From NCBI RefSeq assembly GCF_030386795.1, contig NZ_JANUQM010000011.1, forward strand, positions 277,501 through 341,500: DNA of 64,000 nt, read 5' to 3'. Positions 35,769-44,567 of this stretch are shown piece by piece. The position numbers were made by a program, and so were the translations under genes. How positions within the stretch are numbered: the stretch's first letter is position 1; the number at the start of each line of letters is the position of its first letter. The stretch is from Streptomyces sp. S.PNR 29. GTDB lineage: Bacteria; Actinomycetota; Actinomycetes; Streptomycetales; Streptomycetaceae. Below the pieces are notes generated by a model. The model searched no databases, had not been told where the DNA came from, and saw only the letters and a list, made by a program, of their open reading frames with translations.

Positions 35769-36475
35769 CCCGCCCCCTGATCGCCGTCCCCGCCCGTTTC
35801 TCCGCCACCACCTCCGCGCTTCGGTACGCCGCCGAGGTGAACGCCCGCGCCCTGATAGAGGCGGTGTGGCGGGCGGGCGGCGAACCGGCGGGCATCCACC
35901 CGGCCGACCCCGCGGACGCCGACGTGACCGAGCGGCTCGCCCGCTTCGACGGCGTCCTGCTCCCCGGCGGCGGCGACCTCGCCCCGCACCGCTACGGTGC
36001 CGCCGACGTCCACCACAGCGTCTACGACGTCGACGACCTCCAGGACGCCTTCGACCTCGAAGTCGCCCGGCGGACACTGGAGTTGGGCATGCCCCTGCTG
36101 GCGATCTGCCGAGGGCTGCAGGCCGTGAACGTCGCGCTCGGCGGCGCCCTGGAGCAGGACATGGGCGGCCCCGAGCGCGAACACCGGCACGTCGTGCATC
36201 CGGTGCCGATCCGCCGCGGCACGCTGCTGGAACAGGCCACCGGCTCCGAAAAGGCCGAGGCCTCCTGCTACCACCACCAGCGGGTCGACCGCCTCGGCGC
36301 CGGACTCACCGTCACCGCGCGCGCCACCGACGGGACCGTGGAAGGCCTCGAACTGACCGGCACGAAAGGGTGGTTCACCGCCGTGCAGTGGCACCCCGAG
36401 GACACCGCACACCGGGATCCGGCACAGCAGGGGCTTTTCGACGCCCTCGTACGCGCCGCGCGCGGGGGCCGCTGA
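35765..36475 (+). CDS. puuD: Gamma-glutamyl-gamma-aminobutyrate hydrolase-like (PuuD), class I GATase fold
   Basis: The 236-residue protein shows the peptidase C26/GATase1 fold: FDGVLLPGGGDLAPHRYG, the nucleophile elbow LLAICRGLQAVNVALGG with the catalytic Cys, and the His/Glu pair in AVQWHPEDTA. PuuD-type enzymes hydrolyse the gamma-glutamyl amide bond and release glutamate. Homologous GATase-like proteins also act with glutamine-synthetase-like anilide ligases in aniline degradation. The GTG start overlaps the dehydrogenase stop. It completes, with 24127 and 34278, a ligase-dehydrogenase-hydrolase set; an amine oxidase of the PuuB type is missing from the window. Confidence 0.87.
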   Translation: MTRPLIAVPARFSATTSALRYAAEVNARALIEAVWRAGGEPAGIHPADPADADVTERLARFDGVLLPGGGDLAPHRYGAADVHHSVYDVDDLQDAFDLEVARRTLELGMPLLAICRGLQAVNVALGGALEQDMGGPEREHRHVVHPVPIRRGTLLEQATGSEKAEASCYHHQRVDRLGAGLTVTARATDGTVEGLELTGTKGWFTAVQWHPEDTAHRDPAQQGLFDALVRAARGGR

Positions 36476-36490
36476 GCGGTCGGGCGGGGC

Positions 36491-37063
36491 TCAGGCTTTC
36501 GGCCGCCGCCCACTGCGCCGCGGAGCTGGCTCGGCCCCGTCGAGCAGGGCGAGCCGACGCTCCTCGCCCTGCTCCTCAACCTGCAGCACCACCCGGCGCA
36601 GCCCCTCCGCGACGCTGCGGCACTCCTCGTCGCTGAGCCGCCCGGCGACGAAGGCCTCCTCCTCGTTGAACGCCGGGAACAGCCATCGCATCAGCGCCTC
36701 GCCTTCCTCGGTCAGGCTGAGCAGCACCAGCCTGCCGTCGGTCGGATGACCGGTCCGCCGGAGCAGGCCCCGCCCCTCCAGCGTCCGCGACACGCCGGTG
36801 AGAGTGCCCTTGGAGATCCCGGCCTCCTCCGCGACATGCCGGGTCTCCGACTCGCCCCACACCCACACCACCCACAGCACAACGAACGCCGTCCAGGTCA
36901 GATCGGCCCCGCGCAGCACCGAGTTCTCCAGGTGCTGCCGGACCGTCGAGGCCGCGCGGTAGATGTTGGCGACGACGGCCATCTGTTCCCGGCGCAGCGG
37001 GATACCGCCGAGCTTGGCCTCGGCCAGCTTCTCGGCTTCGGTGATCGATCGTTGGCCGGGCAT
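36491..37063 (-). CDS. MarR-family regulator
   Basis: This 190-residue winged-helix protein reads LTWTAFVVLWVVWVWGESETRHVAEEAGISKGTLTGVSRTLEGRGLLRRTGHPTDGR, containing the recognition helix and the wing (HPTDGRLVLLSLTEEG) typical of MarR. ATG 37063 has AAGGAG at a good distance; the frame is open upstream to 37189. It is convergent with the PuuD-like gene. A weaker copy of the 20-bp repeat lies 60 bases upstream, so it might be regulated by, or itself regulate, the amine regulon. Confidence 0.85.
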   Translation of the reverse strand: MPGQRSITEAEKLAEAKLGGIPLRREQMAVVANIYRAASTVRQHLENSVLRGADLTWTAFVVLWVVWVWGESETRHVAEEAGISKGTLTGVSRTLEGRGLLRRTGHPTDGRLVLLSLTEEGEALMRWLFPAFNEEEAFVAGRLSDEECRSVAEGLRRVVLQVEEQGEERRLALLDGAEPAPRRSGRRPKA

Positions 37064-37122
37064 GGCACACTCCTTCGGCCGCGGAGGCGTCGGACCGGGG
37101 CGTCGGACGCGAGCAGGTCTAG

Positions 37123-37142
37123 TTCGTTCGGGCTCAAATTGT
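37123..37142 (-). promoter_or_regulatory. Weak fifth copy of the 20-bp operator, MarR promoter
   Basis: TTCGTTCGGGCTCAAATTGT has a good left arm (TTCGTTCG) but a right arm that keeps only CAAAT. It lies 60 bases before the MarR start. Support is weaker than for A-D. Confidence 0.35.
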
Positions 37143-37198
37143 ACGGAGGCGCGCACGACTTGGTAGGTCACAGCCGGCTCGATCTGCAAATCCGCAGG

Positions 37199-38149
37199 TC
37201 AAGAAGGTGCTCCAGGAACACCCGACACCTCCTCCAGCCCAGGTGCTCCCCGCCCGGGCAGGCGGGTGAGCGCGAGACGCAGGAACGCCTGCGCGGCGGG
37301 TGAGGTCGGAGCCGGGGCACGGTGGACGAGGGCCAGAGGCTGGAGTGCCTGCGGGTCGTCGAGGCGCAGGACGCAGTCGGCGTGATCTGCGGGGACGATC
37401 GCGTCCGCCGCGGGGCGGGGGACGACGGTCACCCCGATGCCCTCGAACGCCAGTGAGGCGAGATCACCTGCGCTGCGCAACGCGCAGACACCTCGGCGAC
37501 GGGCCCGCGCCCGGTCGAACGCGGCGTCCACCTGAGCGCGCAGGCCCGTGTCGGGAACGCATTCGAGGAAGCGTTCGTCGGCCAGCCTGCCCAGGTCGGT
37601 GACGCCGGCCCCGCGCAGCCGGTGCTGCCGGCCCACAACGGCCACCAGCGGCACCACGCTCAGCAGGTGGTAGGCGATGCCGGGGGGCAGCTGGTGCTCG
37701 TGCAGGGCGACGACGGCGACCTCCAGTTCACCGGTGAGGAGCTGGGCGGTGGCGTGGACACCGTCGGAGTCGGAGAGAGTGACCTCGACCGCGGGGTGGG
37801 CCTCCTGGTAGTCCCGCAGCAGGCCGAGTTGGTCGATGTTCCCCGCCGTGAGCGTCACCGAGCCGATCCGCAGCCGCCCTCGCACGGGCCCGTCGAGCGC
37901 GGAGATCTCGGCGTGCATCTCCTGGACCGCCGTGAGCACCCGCCGCGCGCAGGCGACGAAGATCTGCCCGGCCTGGGTCACGCGGACGCTGCGGCTCGTC
38001 CGCTCGAAGAGCCGGGCACCGACCTCCCGCTCGAGCTGGGTGATCTGGTGGCTCAGCCCGGACTGCCCGATGCTGCAGCGGGCCGCGGCCCGGGTGAAGT
38101 TGAGCTCGTCGGCGATGGCCACCGCGTATTCCATCTGCCGCAGATCCAT
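37199..38149 (-). CDS. LysR-family regulator
   Basis: This 316-residue LysR regulator begins DLRQMEYAVAIADELNFTRAAARCSIGQSGLSHQITQLEREVG, the classic N-terminal helix-turn-helix, followed by two alpha/beta effector subdomains. It is transcribed away from the carotenoid-oxygenase gene with 197 bases between them, the usual arrangement of a LysR activator and its target operon. Its effector is unknown. The 476 bases coding residues about 146-304 were copied to 18215-18690. Confidence 0.9.
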   Translation of the reverse strand: MDLRQMEYAVAIADELNFTRAAARCSIGQSGLSHQITQLEREVGARLFERTSRSVRVTQAGQIFVACARRVLTAVQEMHAEISALDGPVRGRLRIGSVTLTAGNIDQLGLLRDYQEAHPAVEVTLSDSDGVHATAQLLTGELEVAVVALHEHQLPPGIAYHLLSVVPLVAVVGRQHRLRGAGVTDLGRLADERFLECVPDTGLRAQVDAAFDRARARRRGVCALRSAGDLASLAFEGIGVTVVPRPAADAIVPADHADCVLRLDDPQALQPLALVHRAPAPTSPAAQAFLRLALTRLPGRGAPGLEEVSGVPGAPS

Positions 38150-38297
38150 CGCATTCTCCGATCATTTCGTGCGTGTTTCAGTGTTGGACGCCGACGACGG
38201 CCCGAGGACATGATGGTCAGTACCAGCCCATCGGCTCGGTTTCACCAAGATTCCACTGCGCCCCGTTCTCGCAACAGTGCGCTGCCAGCCAAACGGA

Positions 38298-38320
38298 ATC
38301 AATCACATTCTTCGCTTGAT
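38298..38320 (+). promoter_or_regulatory. Candidate LysR box upstream of the dioxygenase operon
   Basis: ATCAA (38298-38302) and TTGAT (38316-38320) form a symmetric pair around 13 bases, close to the T-N11-A style of LysR sites. It lies in the divergent region just before the dioxygenase start. A GCCAAACGGA segment at 38288-38297 also resembles the right half of operators A-D. Confidence 0.4.
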
Positions 38321-38346
38321 CCGACCTTGTCACAGGGGAGAGAGCC

Positions 38347-39882
38347 ATGGCCACTGCAACGACGCAGTCCGACGGGACACCCGGGCAGCAGCCCGTGAGC
38401 ACCCAGCCGCCTCCGGAAACCATGCAGTTCCCGAACACGCGGCATTTCCAGGGGTTCTTCGCCCCGTCGCGGATCGAGGCGGACGTATACGACCTGGAGG
38501 TCGAGGGCCGTATACCCCCCGAGCTGAACGGTGCCTTCTACCGCGCCGCCGCGGACACCCAGTACCCGCCGCGGTTCGCGAACGACGTGTACATCAACGG
38601 CGACGGCATGATCCACATGGTGCGGTTCGACAACGGCCACGCGGATCTGAAGACCCGCTATGTCCGCACCCAGCGCTTCCAGCTCGAACGTCAGGCGCGC
38701 AAGGCCCTGTTCGGGGCCTACCGCAACCCCTACACCGACGACCCGTCCGTCGCCGGCATCGACGACGGCAACGCCAACACCGCGATCATCTGGCACGCGG
38801 GCAAGCTGCTCGCGCTCAAGGAGGCGGCGCTCCCGTACGAGCTGGATCCGGCGACGCTGGAGACCAAGGGCGTCTACGACTTCTCGGGCCAGATCCCGGG
38901 CCGCACCTTCACCGCCCACCCCAAGCACGATCCGCGCACCGGTGAACTCATCGCCTTCGCGTACAACGCCAGCGGTCTGCCGGACAAGCAGATCCACATC
39001 CACGAGATCTCCGCCGACGGCAAGGTCACCCGCTCCCAGACCTTCGAGGTGCCGTACTCGTCGATGGTGCACGACTGGCTGGTCACCCGGGACCACTTCG
39101 TCTTCACCATCTCGCCCATGGTCGCCGACCCGGAGCAGCTGAAGAGGGAGGAGCAGTACTTCGTCTGGGACCCGAACCGGGAGACCTACGTCGCGATCAT
39201 CCCCCGCGACGAGGGCGTGAGCGGCATCAGGTGGTTCCGCAGCGAGCAGCTTCTGGAAACCCACACCCTGAACGCCTGGACGGACGGCGACACCCTGGTC
39301 GGCGACCACTTCGTCACCAAGTCCGGCTGGTTCTCCCAGTTCCCGAAGACGACCGTCGGCCTGCTGCCCGAACAGCCGCCGTTCCTGCACCGCTGGACGT
39401 TCGACCTCACCCAGGGGGCCGCCCACTGGGACGACGCCACCGACACCTACCGCAGCGAGCAGCTCCTCGCCTCGCCCGGTGACATGCCCCGGGTCGACCC
39501 CCGTGTGCTGATGGAGAAGAACCGGCACTCCTGGGTCGGCGGCATGCACCCCGATCTGCCCATGCCAGAGTTCGGTCCCATGGGCCCGCCCTTCAACTCC
39601 ATCATCCACCGCGACGAAAGCACCGGTGCGACGGCCATCTGGGCCGGCGGCGAGCACGCCGCGCCCGAGGAGCCGGTGTTCGTTCCCAAGTCCGCGGACG
39701 CCGACGAGGGCGAGGGCTATCTGCTGGCGCTGGTCGGCCGGCGCGACCAGATGCGACACGACCTGGTCATCCTGGACGCTCTCGATGTCGCCGCCGGCCC
39801 GATCGCCACCGTGAAGATCCCGTTCCGGCTCCGGTACGGCTTCCACGGCACCTGGGTGCCCGGCAGCGAACTGGGAAGGTGA
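38347..39882 (+). CDS. Carotenoid-oxygenase-family dioxygenase (lignostilbene dioxygenase-like)
   Basis: This 511-residue beta-propeller dioxygenase has the four iron histidines: H191 (FTAHPKHD), H242 (SSMVHDW), H306 (LLETHTLNAW) and H500 (YGFHGTW). VEGRIPPELNGAFYR is the family entry motif. Family members cleave a central C=C bond of carotenoids, stilbenes or phenylpropenes to give two aldehydes. The operon has an aromatic-type aldehyde dehydrogenase (44568) and FAH enzymes but no carotenoid biosynthesis genes, so a lignostilbene-, isoeugenol- or stilbene-type substrate is more likely. GGGGAG lies before ATG 38347. Confidence 0.9.
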   Translation: MATATTQSDGTPGQQPVSTQPPPETMQFPNTRHFQGFFAPSRIEADVYDLEVEGRIPPELNGAFYRAAADTQYPPRFANDVYINGDGMIHMVRFDNGHADLKTRYVRTQRFQLERQARKALFGAYRNPYTDDPSVAGIDDGNANTAIIWHAGKLLALKEAALPYELDPATLETKGVYDFSGQIPGRTFTAHPKHDPRTGELIAFAYNASGLPDKQIHIHEISADGKVTRSQTFEVPYSSMVHDWLVTRDHFVFTISPMVADPEQLKREEQYFVWDPNRETYVAIIPRDEGVSGIRWFRSEQLLETHTLNAWTDGDTLVGDHFVTKSGWFSQFPKTTVGLLPEQPPFLHRWTFDLTQGAAHWDDATDTYRSEQLLASPGDMPRVDPRVLMEKNRHSWVGGMHPDLPMPEFGPMGPPFNSIIHRDESTGATAIWAGGEHAAPEEPVFVPKSADADEGEGYLLALVGRRDQMRHDLVILDALDVAAGPIATVKIPFRLRYGFHGTWVPGSELGR

Positions 39883-39890
39883 GCAGGCCC

Positions 39891-40547
39891 ATGCGACTCA
39901 TCAGGTGCGGCCACGCCTGCGTCCGGCTGGAGCAGCACGGCGTCGTCATCGTCATCGACCCCGGTAGTTACTCCGACCCCCACGCGCTCGACGGTGCCCA
40001 CGCCGTGCTCGTGACCCACGAGCACGTGGACCACTTCGCCGAGCCCGTGCTGCGCGCGGCGGCCGAAGCCGACCCCGGCCTGCGGATCTGGGCCAACCGG
40101 TCCGTGGCGGACCAGCTCGACGGGCTCGGCGGCGGCCGGGTCACCGTGGTCGGCGACGGGGACGCCTTCGACATCGAGGGCGTCGGTGTCGAGGTGCACG
40201 GAGAACTGCATGCCGTGGTCCATCCGGACCTGCCACGCGTCACCAACGTCGGCTTCCTCGTCGGAGACAGCGACACAGCCACCGTCTTCCACCCGGGCGA
40301 CGCCTTCACCGTTCCCAGGCGCCCGGTGGACACCCTCCTGCTGCCCGTCCACGGCCCCTGGTCCAAGACGGGCGAAGTCATCGACTACGCCCGCGAGGTC
40401 GCAGCCCGCAGGGCTCTGTCGATCCACGACGGCGGTCTCAGCGAGAGCGGGAACGCGCTGGCGGACAACATGCTGGAGGTGTGCCTGAAGGACGTCGGGA
40501 CCGACTACCAGCGGGTGGCGGCCGAGGCCGGAATCGAGCTCACGTGA
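39891..40547 (+). CDS. MBL-fold metal-dependent hydrolase (UlaG-like)
   Basis: This protein of about 218 residues begins MRLIRCGHACVRLEQHGVVIVIDPG. It carries the metal motif THEHVDHF (HxHxDH), a second ligand in HAVVHPDLP, and VFHPGDAF, with LLLPVHGPW near the end, matching the UlaG/beta-lactamase-like hydrolases. ATG 39891 is preferred because AAGGTGAG precedes it; a GTG at 39879 overlaps the upstream stop. It may open a lactone or ester made from cleavage products. The role is inferred only from its place in the dioxygenase operon. Confidence 0.82.
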   Translation: MRLIRCGHACVRLEQHGVVIVIDPGSYSDPHALDGAHAVLVTHEHVDHFAEPVLRAAAEADPGLRIWANRSVADQLDGLGGGRVTVVGDGDAFDIEGVGVEVHGELHAVVHPDLPRVTNVGFLVGDSDTATVFHPGDAFTVPRRPVDTLLLPVHGPWSKTGEVIDYAREVAARRALSIHDGGLSESGNALADNMLEVCLKDVGTDYQRVAAEAGIELT

Positions 40548-41335
40548 TGGCTGCGTCGAGACAGATTCAGAGGCCGCCCGTCGGGTGGCTGAGCCTTGAG
40601 GGGCGCGGCGCGCTCGTCATCGGGGCCGGAGGACTGGGCACCGCCTGCGTCCGGGGCCTGGCGGAAGCGGGAGCACGGCTGACGGTCGTCGACGCGGACG
40701 AGGCCCGCCTCAAGGCCCTGCGCGACGATCCGGCCTGCGCGGCCGCCGTCGTACGGACCCTCACCGCGGACCTGACGTCGTCCGAGGCGTGCGAGCGGGC
40801 GGTCGACACGGCGGCCCGCGAGCTCGGTGGCCTGGATGTGCTGGTGCACGCCGTGGGCATGAACGACCGCCGTCCCGTGGTGGACACACCCGACGAGGTG
40901 TGGGACCGCATCCTGACCCTGAACCTGTCGACCGCGTTCTGGACCGGACGCGCCGCGGGCCGGCTGATGCGCGAGGCCGGTCACGGCAGCATGGTGTTCT
41001 TCTCCTCCGTCTCCTCCCTGCTCGCCCACCGCCATCACGGCCCGTACGCCGCCTCGAAGGGCGGCCTGGACCAGCTGGTGAAGGTGATGGCCCGCGAGTG
41101 GGCCGCCGAGGGCGTCACCGTCAACGCCGTCGCCCCGGGCTACTCGGAGACCGAGCTGACCCGCGCGTACCTGGCAAAGCCCGGCATGCGTGAGGAGCTG
41201 ACCGCTCTGGTCCCGGCCGGGCGCCTGGGACAGCCAGAGGACGTGGTCGGAGCCGTGCTGTTCCTCGCCTCCGCCCGCGCCTCATACATCACCGGACAGG
41301 TGCTCTACGTGGACGGCGGCCGCACGCTCGTCTGA
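40547..41335 (+). CDS. Short-chain dehydrogenase/reductase
   Basis: This 262-residue SDR has the cofactor motif VIGAGGLGTACVRGL, DADEARL after the second strand (NAD type), HAVGMND in the place of NNAG, the catalytic block SSVSSLLAHRHHGPYAASKGG with Ser/Tyr/Lys, and VNAVAPGYSETELT. The HAVG variation is tolerated in the family. Its ATG overlaps the MBL stop by one base (TGATG). It probably oxidises or reduces a hydroxylated aromatic fragment. The substrate is unknown. Confidence 0.86.
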   Translation: MAASRQIQRPPVGWLSLEGRGALVIGAGGLGTACVRGLAEAGARLTVVDADEARLKALRDDPACAAAVVRTLTADLTSSEACERAVDTAARELGGLDVLVHAVGMNDRRPVVDTPDEVWDRILTLNLSTAFWTGRAAGRLMREAGHGSMVFFSSVSSLLAHRHHGPYAASKGGLDQLVKVMAREWAAEGVTVNAVAPGYSETELTRAYLAKPGMREELTALVPAGRLGQPEDVVGAVLFLASARASYITGQVLYVDGGRTLV

Positions 41336-41394
41336 GCCCCCGACTCCTGTGGACTTCCCTGGACGTCCCTGGCCCTGTCTCGAAGGGAGCGCGG

Positions 41395-42012
41395 ATGACC
41401 GCGCGTCTGGCCGGACTGCTGCCCGGCGAGCTGGACGAGCAGCAGAGCGAGGTCTACCGGGCTGTCACCGGCGGCCCCCGGGCCGCCGGACCACAGGCCT
41501 TCGCCCTCACCGACGAGGAGGGACGGCTGCGCGGCCCGTTCAACGCCATGCTGCTGAGTCCGCCCGTCGGGCTCGCCGTCCAGGCGGTCGGGGCGGCGGT
41601 GCGCTACGAGTCGGTCCTGACCGACCGTGTGCGCGAGATGGCCATCCTGGTCGTCGCCGCCCACTGGGGGAGTGCCTTCGAGTGGGAGGCGCACGAGGCC
41701 GTGGGCCGGACCCGCGGTGTCACCGAATCAGAGCTGGACGCCCTGCGCGCCGGTGGACTGCCGGACCTGCCGGATCCGGCCGAGCGGACCGCGCTGCTCG
41801 CGACCGCCGCGCTGACCCGAGCCGGTGCGCTGAGCGACCAGGAGTACCACGACACGGTGGCCGCGTGGGGAGAGCGAGGCCTCTTCGAACTCACCTCCCT
41901 GGTGGGTTACTACGCGCTGCTGGCCCTTCAGCTGCGGGTCTTCGCCGGAGAGGGCCCGGCGGATCAGGCGGATCACCGCGACACACCACACACCGAAAGC
42001 GGGACACCATGA
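41395..42012 (+). CDS. Carboxymuconolactone decarboxylase-like protein without cysteines
   Basis: This 205-residue all-helical protein is of the CMD/AhpD superfamily. VLTDRVREMAILVVAAHWGSAFEWEAHEAVGRTRGV matches the core motif of the decarboxylase branch, with the histidines where AhpD peroxidases carry CxxC. The protein has no cysteine at all, so it cannot be a peroxidase and is more likely a decarboxylase or isomerase. ATG 41395 follows AAGGGAG. Its stop overlaps the next FAH gene start (ATGA). Within the operon it may decarboxylate a lactone formed after ring or side-chain cleavage. Confidence 0.8.
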   Translation: MTARLAGLLPGELDEQQSEVYRAVTGGPRAAGPQAFALTDEEGRLRGPFNAMLLSPPVGLAVQAVGAAVRYESVLTDRVREMAILVVAAHWGSAFEWEAHEAVGRTRGVTESELDALRAGGLPDLPDPAERTALLATAALTRAGALSDQEYHDTVAAWGERGLFELTSLVGYYALLALQLRVFAGEGPADQADHRDTPHTESGTP

Positions 42013-42881
42013 AACTGATCACCTTCGACGACGGCCGCGTCGGGCGGCTGGAGCTGGAGGAGCGGCTCGTCATTCCGCTGGAAGTCGGTTCGACGCGCGA
42101 GTACTTCGAGCGTGACGGCCGGGTTCTGGAGACAGGGGAGCGCCTGGCCCTGGACGACGTGACGCTGCGCGCGCCGATCGTGCCGAAGAAGTTCTTCCAC
42201 ACCTCCGGCAACTTCCGCGAGCACGAGGACGAGTCGAAGAACGTCGACTGGTCGCACCCCATGCACAAGGGCATCGTCTTCTTCCAGAACGTCGACGCGA
42301 TCGTCGGCCCCGACGAGCCGGTGATCTACCCCGAGCACCTGACCAGCGAACTCGACTACGAGCTGGAGATCGCCGTGGTCATCGGCAAGCCCGGCAAGTT
42401 CTTCGGCGTCGACGACGCGCCCGACCACATCGCCGGTTACGTCGTCTTCAACGACATCAGCGCGCGCGACATCCAGCGCCGAGAGATGGAGTCCGGCGTC
42501 TTCTCCTTCTGCAAGGCCATCGACACGTTCTGCCCGGTGGGCCCGTACATCGTCACCGCCGACGAGATACCGGACGCGCAGAACCTCGACATGGAGCTGC
42601 GGGTCAACGGCGTGGTCCGGCAGAAGTCGAACACCAACCGCATGTCCGTCTCCATCCCGCACCTGGTCGCCTACCACTCCCCCCAGGGCTACAGCGCCGG
42701 CGACCTGATCACCACCGGCACCGTGCAGGGCGTCGCTGGCTTCAGCGGCAACCCGGACATGTACCTCAAGCCCGGTGACGTCGTCGAGGCGGAGGTCGAA
42801 CGCCTCGGCGTGCTGCGCAACCCCGTCGTCAGCTGGGAGCAGGGCCACGGCACCCCCGTACCGCAGAAGGTGGACTGGTGA
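42009..42881 (+). CDS. Fumarylacetoacetate hydrolase-family protein
   Basis: This 290-residue FAH-fold enzyme has FFHTSGNFREHEDE, YPEHLTSELDYELEIAVVIGKPG with the metal-binding glutamates, GYVVFNDISARDIQRREM and GDLITTGTVQGVAGF. It resembles the 2-keto-4-pentenoate hydratase/oxaloacetate decarboxylase branch. It overlaps its neighbours on both sides by 4 bases and is followed directly by a second, divergent FAH gene. The pair may form a hetero-oligomer or act in sequence. Confidence 0.86.
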   Translation: MKLITFDDGRVGRLELEERLVIPLEVGSTREYFERDGRVLETGERLALDDVTLRAPIVPKKFFHTSGNFREHEDESKNVDWSHPMHKGIVFFQNVDAIVGPDEPVIYPEHLTSELDYELEIAVVIGKPGKFFGVDDAPDHIAGYVVFNDISARDIQRREMESGVFSFCKAIDTFCPVGPYIVTADEIPDAQNLDMELRVNGVVRQKSNTNRMSVSIPHLVAYHSPQGYSAGDLITTGTVQGVAGFSGNPDMYLKPGDVVEAEVERLGVLRNPVVSWEQGHGTPVPQKVDW

Positions 42882-43726
42882 GGCTCGGCGTCCTCGGCGG
42901 ACGCGCCGTCCTGGTCCGCGGAGACCGGGCCGCGGACGTCCGATGGGCCTCGAAGGGACGGTTGCCCACCGATCCGATGATCCTGCTGGGGGAGTGGCCC
43001 CGACTGTGCGAGTGGGCGGCCAGACTGCCCGACCGGGCCTACGACATCACCGTCGACCCCACCGCACTCGGCGCACCGGTGCCCCGCCCCCGGCAGGTGT
43101 TCGCCATCGCCCTCAACTACCCGCCGCACGCGGCGGAAGCCGGCTTCACCCCGCCCGACGAACCCCTGGTCTTCACCAAGTTCCCGGCCTGCGTCACCGG
43201 CCCGCACACCACCGTGGCCCTTCCGGCGGGAAAGGTGGACTGGGAGGTCGAACTCGTCGCGGTCATCGGGCGGGAGACGTACCGGGTGAGCGAGGACCGG
43301 GCCTGGGAGGCCGTCGCCGGTCTGACGGTCGGCCAGGACCTCTCCGAACGCGCCACGCAACTGCGAGGCAAGCCCGCCCAGTTCAGTCTCGGCAAGTCGT
43401 TTCCGGGCTTCGGCCCCACCGGCCCAGTCCTGGTCACCCCGGACGAGTTCACCGACCCCGACGACCTGGAGATCACCGGACTGCTCAACGGCGTGGCCGT
43501 CCAGCACGACCGCACCAAGTCCATGATCTTCCCGGTGCCGGAGCTCATCGCCCGTCTGTCGGCCGTGGTGCCGCTCTTCCCGGGTGACCTGGTTTTCACC
43601 GGCACTCCGGCCGGCGTCGGCAACCGGATGGATCCACCCCGATATCTCACCGAGGACGACGAACTCGTCAGCCGTATCGAGGGCATCGGCGAGATCCGCC
43701 AGCGCTTCACGGCCGTACAACCCTGA
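42878..43726 (+). CDS. Fumarylacetoacetate hydrolase-family protein, second of tandem pair
   Basis: This 282-residue FAH-fold protein has VFAIALNYPPHAAEAGF, LVFTKFPACVTGP, VDWEVELVAVIGRET with the metal glutamates, GQDLSERATQLRG and GDLVFTGTPAGVGN. The start is a GTG overlapping the upstream stop. The two tandem FAH proteins are only distantly alike, so they are not a recent duplication and probably act on different intermediates. Confidence 0.85.
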   Translation: MRLGVLGGRAVLVRGDRAADVRWASKGRLPTDPMILLGEWPRLCEWAARLPDRAYDITVDPTALGAPVPRPRQVFAIALNYPPHAAEAGFTPPDEPLVFTKFPACVTGPHTTVALPAGKVDWEVELVAVIGRETYRVSEDRAWEAVAGLTVGQDLSERATQLRGKPAQFSLGKSFPGFGPTGPVLVTPDEFTDPDDLEITGLLNGVAVQHDRTKSMIFPVPELIARLSAVVPLFPGDLVFTGTPAGVGNRMDPPRYLTEDDELVSRIEGIGEIRQRFTAVQP

Positions 43727-43737
43727 AGGGACGTCCC

Positions 43738-44523
43738 ATGACAGAGCAGAGCATTCCTCGCCGCTTCGAAGGCCGTACCGTCCTGGTGACCGGTGCCGGC
43801 ACCGGCTACGGCGCCGAGATCGCCGTACGTGCCGCCCAGGAGGGCGCCCGGGTCACCGTCCATTACCGCAACTCCGCAGCCGGAGCGGACAAGACCGTCG
43901 CCCGGATCAAGGACCTCGGCGGCGAGGCGTTCACCGTGCAGGCCGACATCGCCGTCCACGCCGACGTCATTCGCATGGCCGAGGAGGTCTTCGGCCGCTT
44001 CGGCAGCCTGGACGTGCTGGTGAACAACGTCGGTGACACGGCGGGCGACCAGATGTCCTGGCGAGAGCTCACCGAGGAGTCCATCGACCACATCCTCGCG
44101 GTGGACGTCAAGGGAACGATGCTGTGCGTGCACGAGTTCGGCTCCCGGATGCTGGAGCAGGGCCACGGCGCGATCGTCAACATCGGCTCCACCGTGATCG
44201 TCCGCGGCAGCGCACGCGCCCCGCAGTACGCCGCCGCGAAGTACGGCCTCCTCGGCATCACCAAGTCCTACGCCCAGGCGTTCGCCCCCGCCGTGCGGGT
44301 CAACACCTTCGCCCCCGGTTTCATGGAGACCGAGATGCTCCTCAACCGTGCGGACTGGAAGTCCGGCCGCCGCGAGGACATGATCGCCAAGACCCCGATG
44401 GGCCGCATCCCGGGCCCCGCCGAACTCGCGGGCACAGCCCTCTTCCTCGCCACCGACGACGCCGTCCACATGACCGGCGCGTACCTCAACGCCGACGGCG
44501 GCTTCAACATGATCGGCGCCTGA
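43738..44523 (+). CDS. Short-chain dehydrogenase/reductase
   Basis: This 261-residue SDR has VTGAGTGYGAEIAVRAAQEG (cofactor), VHYRNSAAGADK (basic Arg, NADP preference), VNNVGDT, the catalytic NIGSTVIVRGSARAPQYAAAKYG and VNTFAPGFMETEM, and ends YLNADGGFNMIGA. It follows the FAH pair by 11 bases. It may reduce a keto group or interconvert an alcohol before the aldehyde dehydrogenase step. Confidence 0.87.
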   Translation: MTEQSIPRRFEGRTVLVTGAGTGYGAEIAVRAAQEGARVTVHYRNSAAGADKTVARIKDLGGEAFTVQADIAVHADVIRMAEEVFGRFGSLDVLVNNVGDTAGDQMSWRELTEESIDHILAVDVKGTMLCVHEFGSRMLEQGHGAIVNIGSTVIVRGSARAPQYAAAKYGLLGITKSYAQAFAPAVRVNTFAPGFMETEMLLNRADWKSGRREDMIAKTPMGRIPGPAELAGTALFLATDDAVHMTGAYLNADGGFNMIGA

Positions 44524-44567
44524 CCCGCAGTTCGTGCACCGGCCCGAGCAACCAAGAAGGACGACCC

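Noticed and set aside
33996..36077. 693-codon minus-strand frame opposite the PuuC-like dehydrogenase
   Set aside because: Antisense shadow; Arg/Gly-rich start and no domain, while the plus strand has all catalytic motifs.
38278..38297. GCCAAACGGA before the carotenoid-oxygenase gene as a sixth copy of the 20-bp operator
   Set aside because: Only the right half matches; the left half (GCTGC for GTTTG) is too weak.
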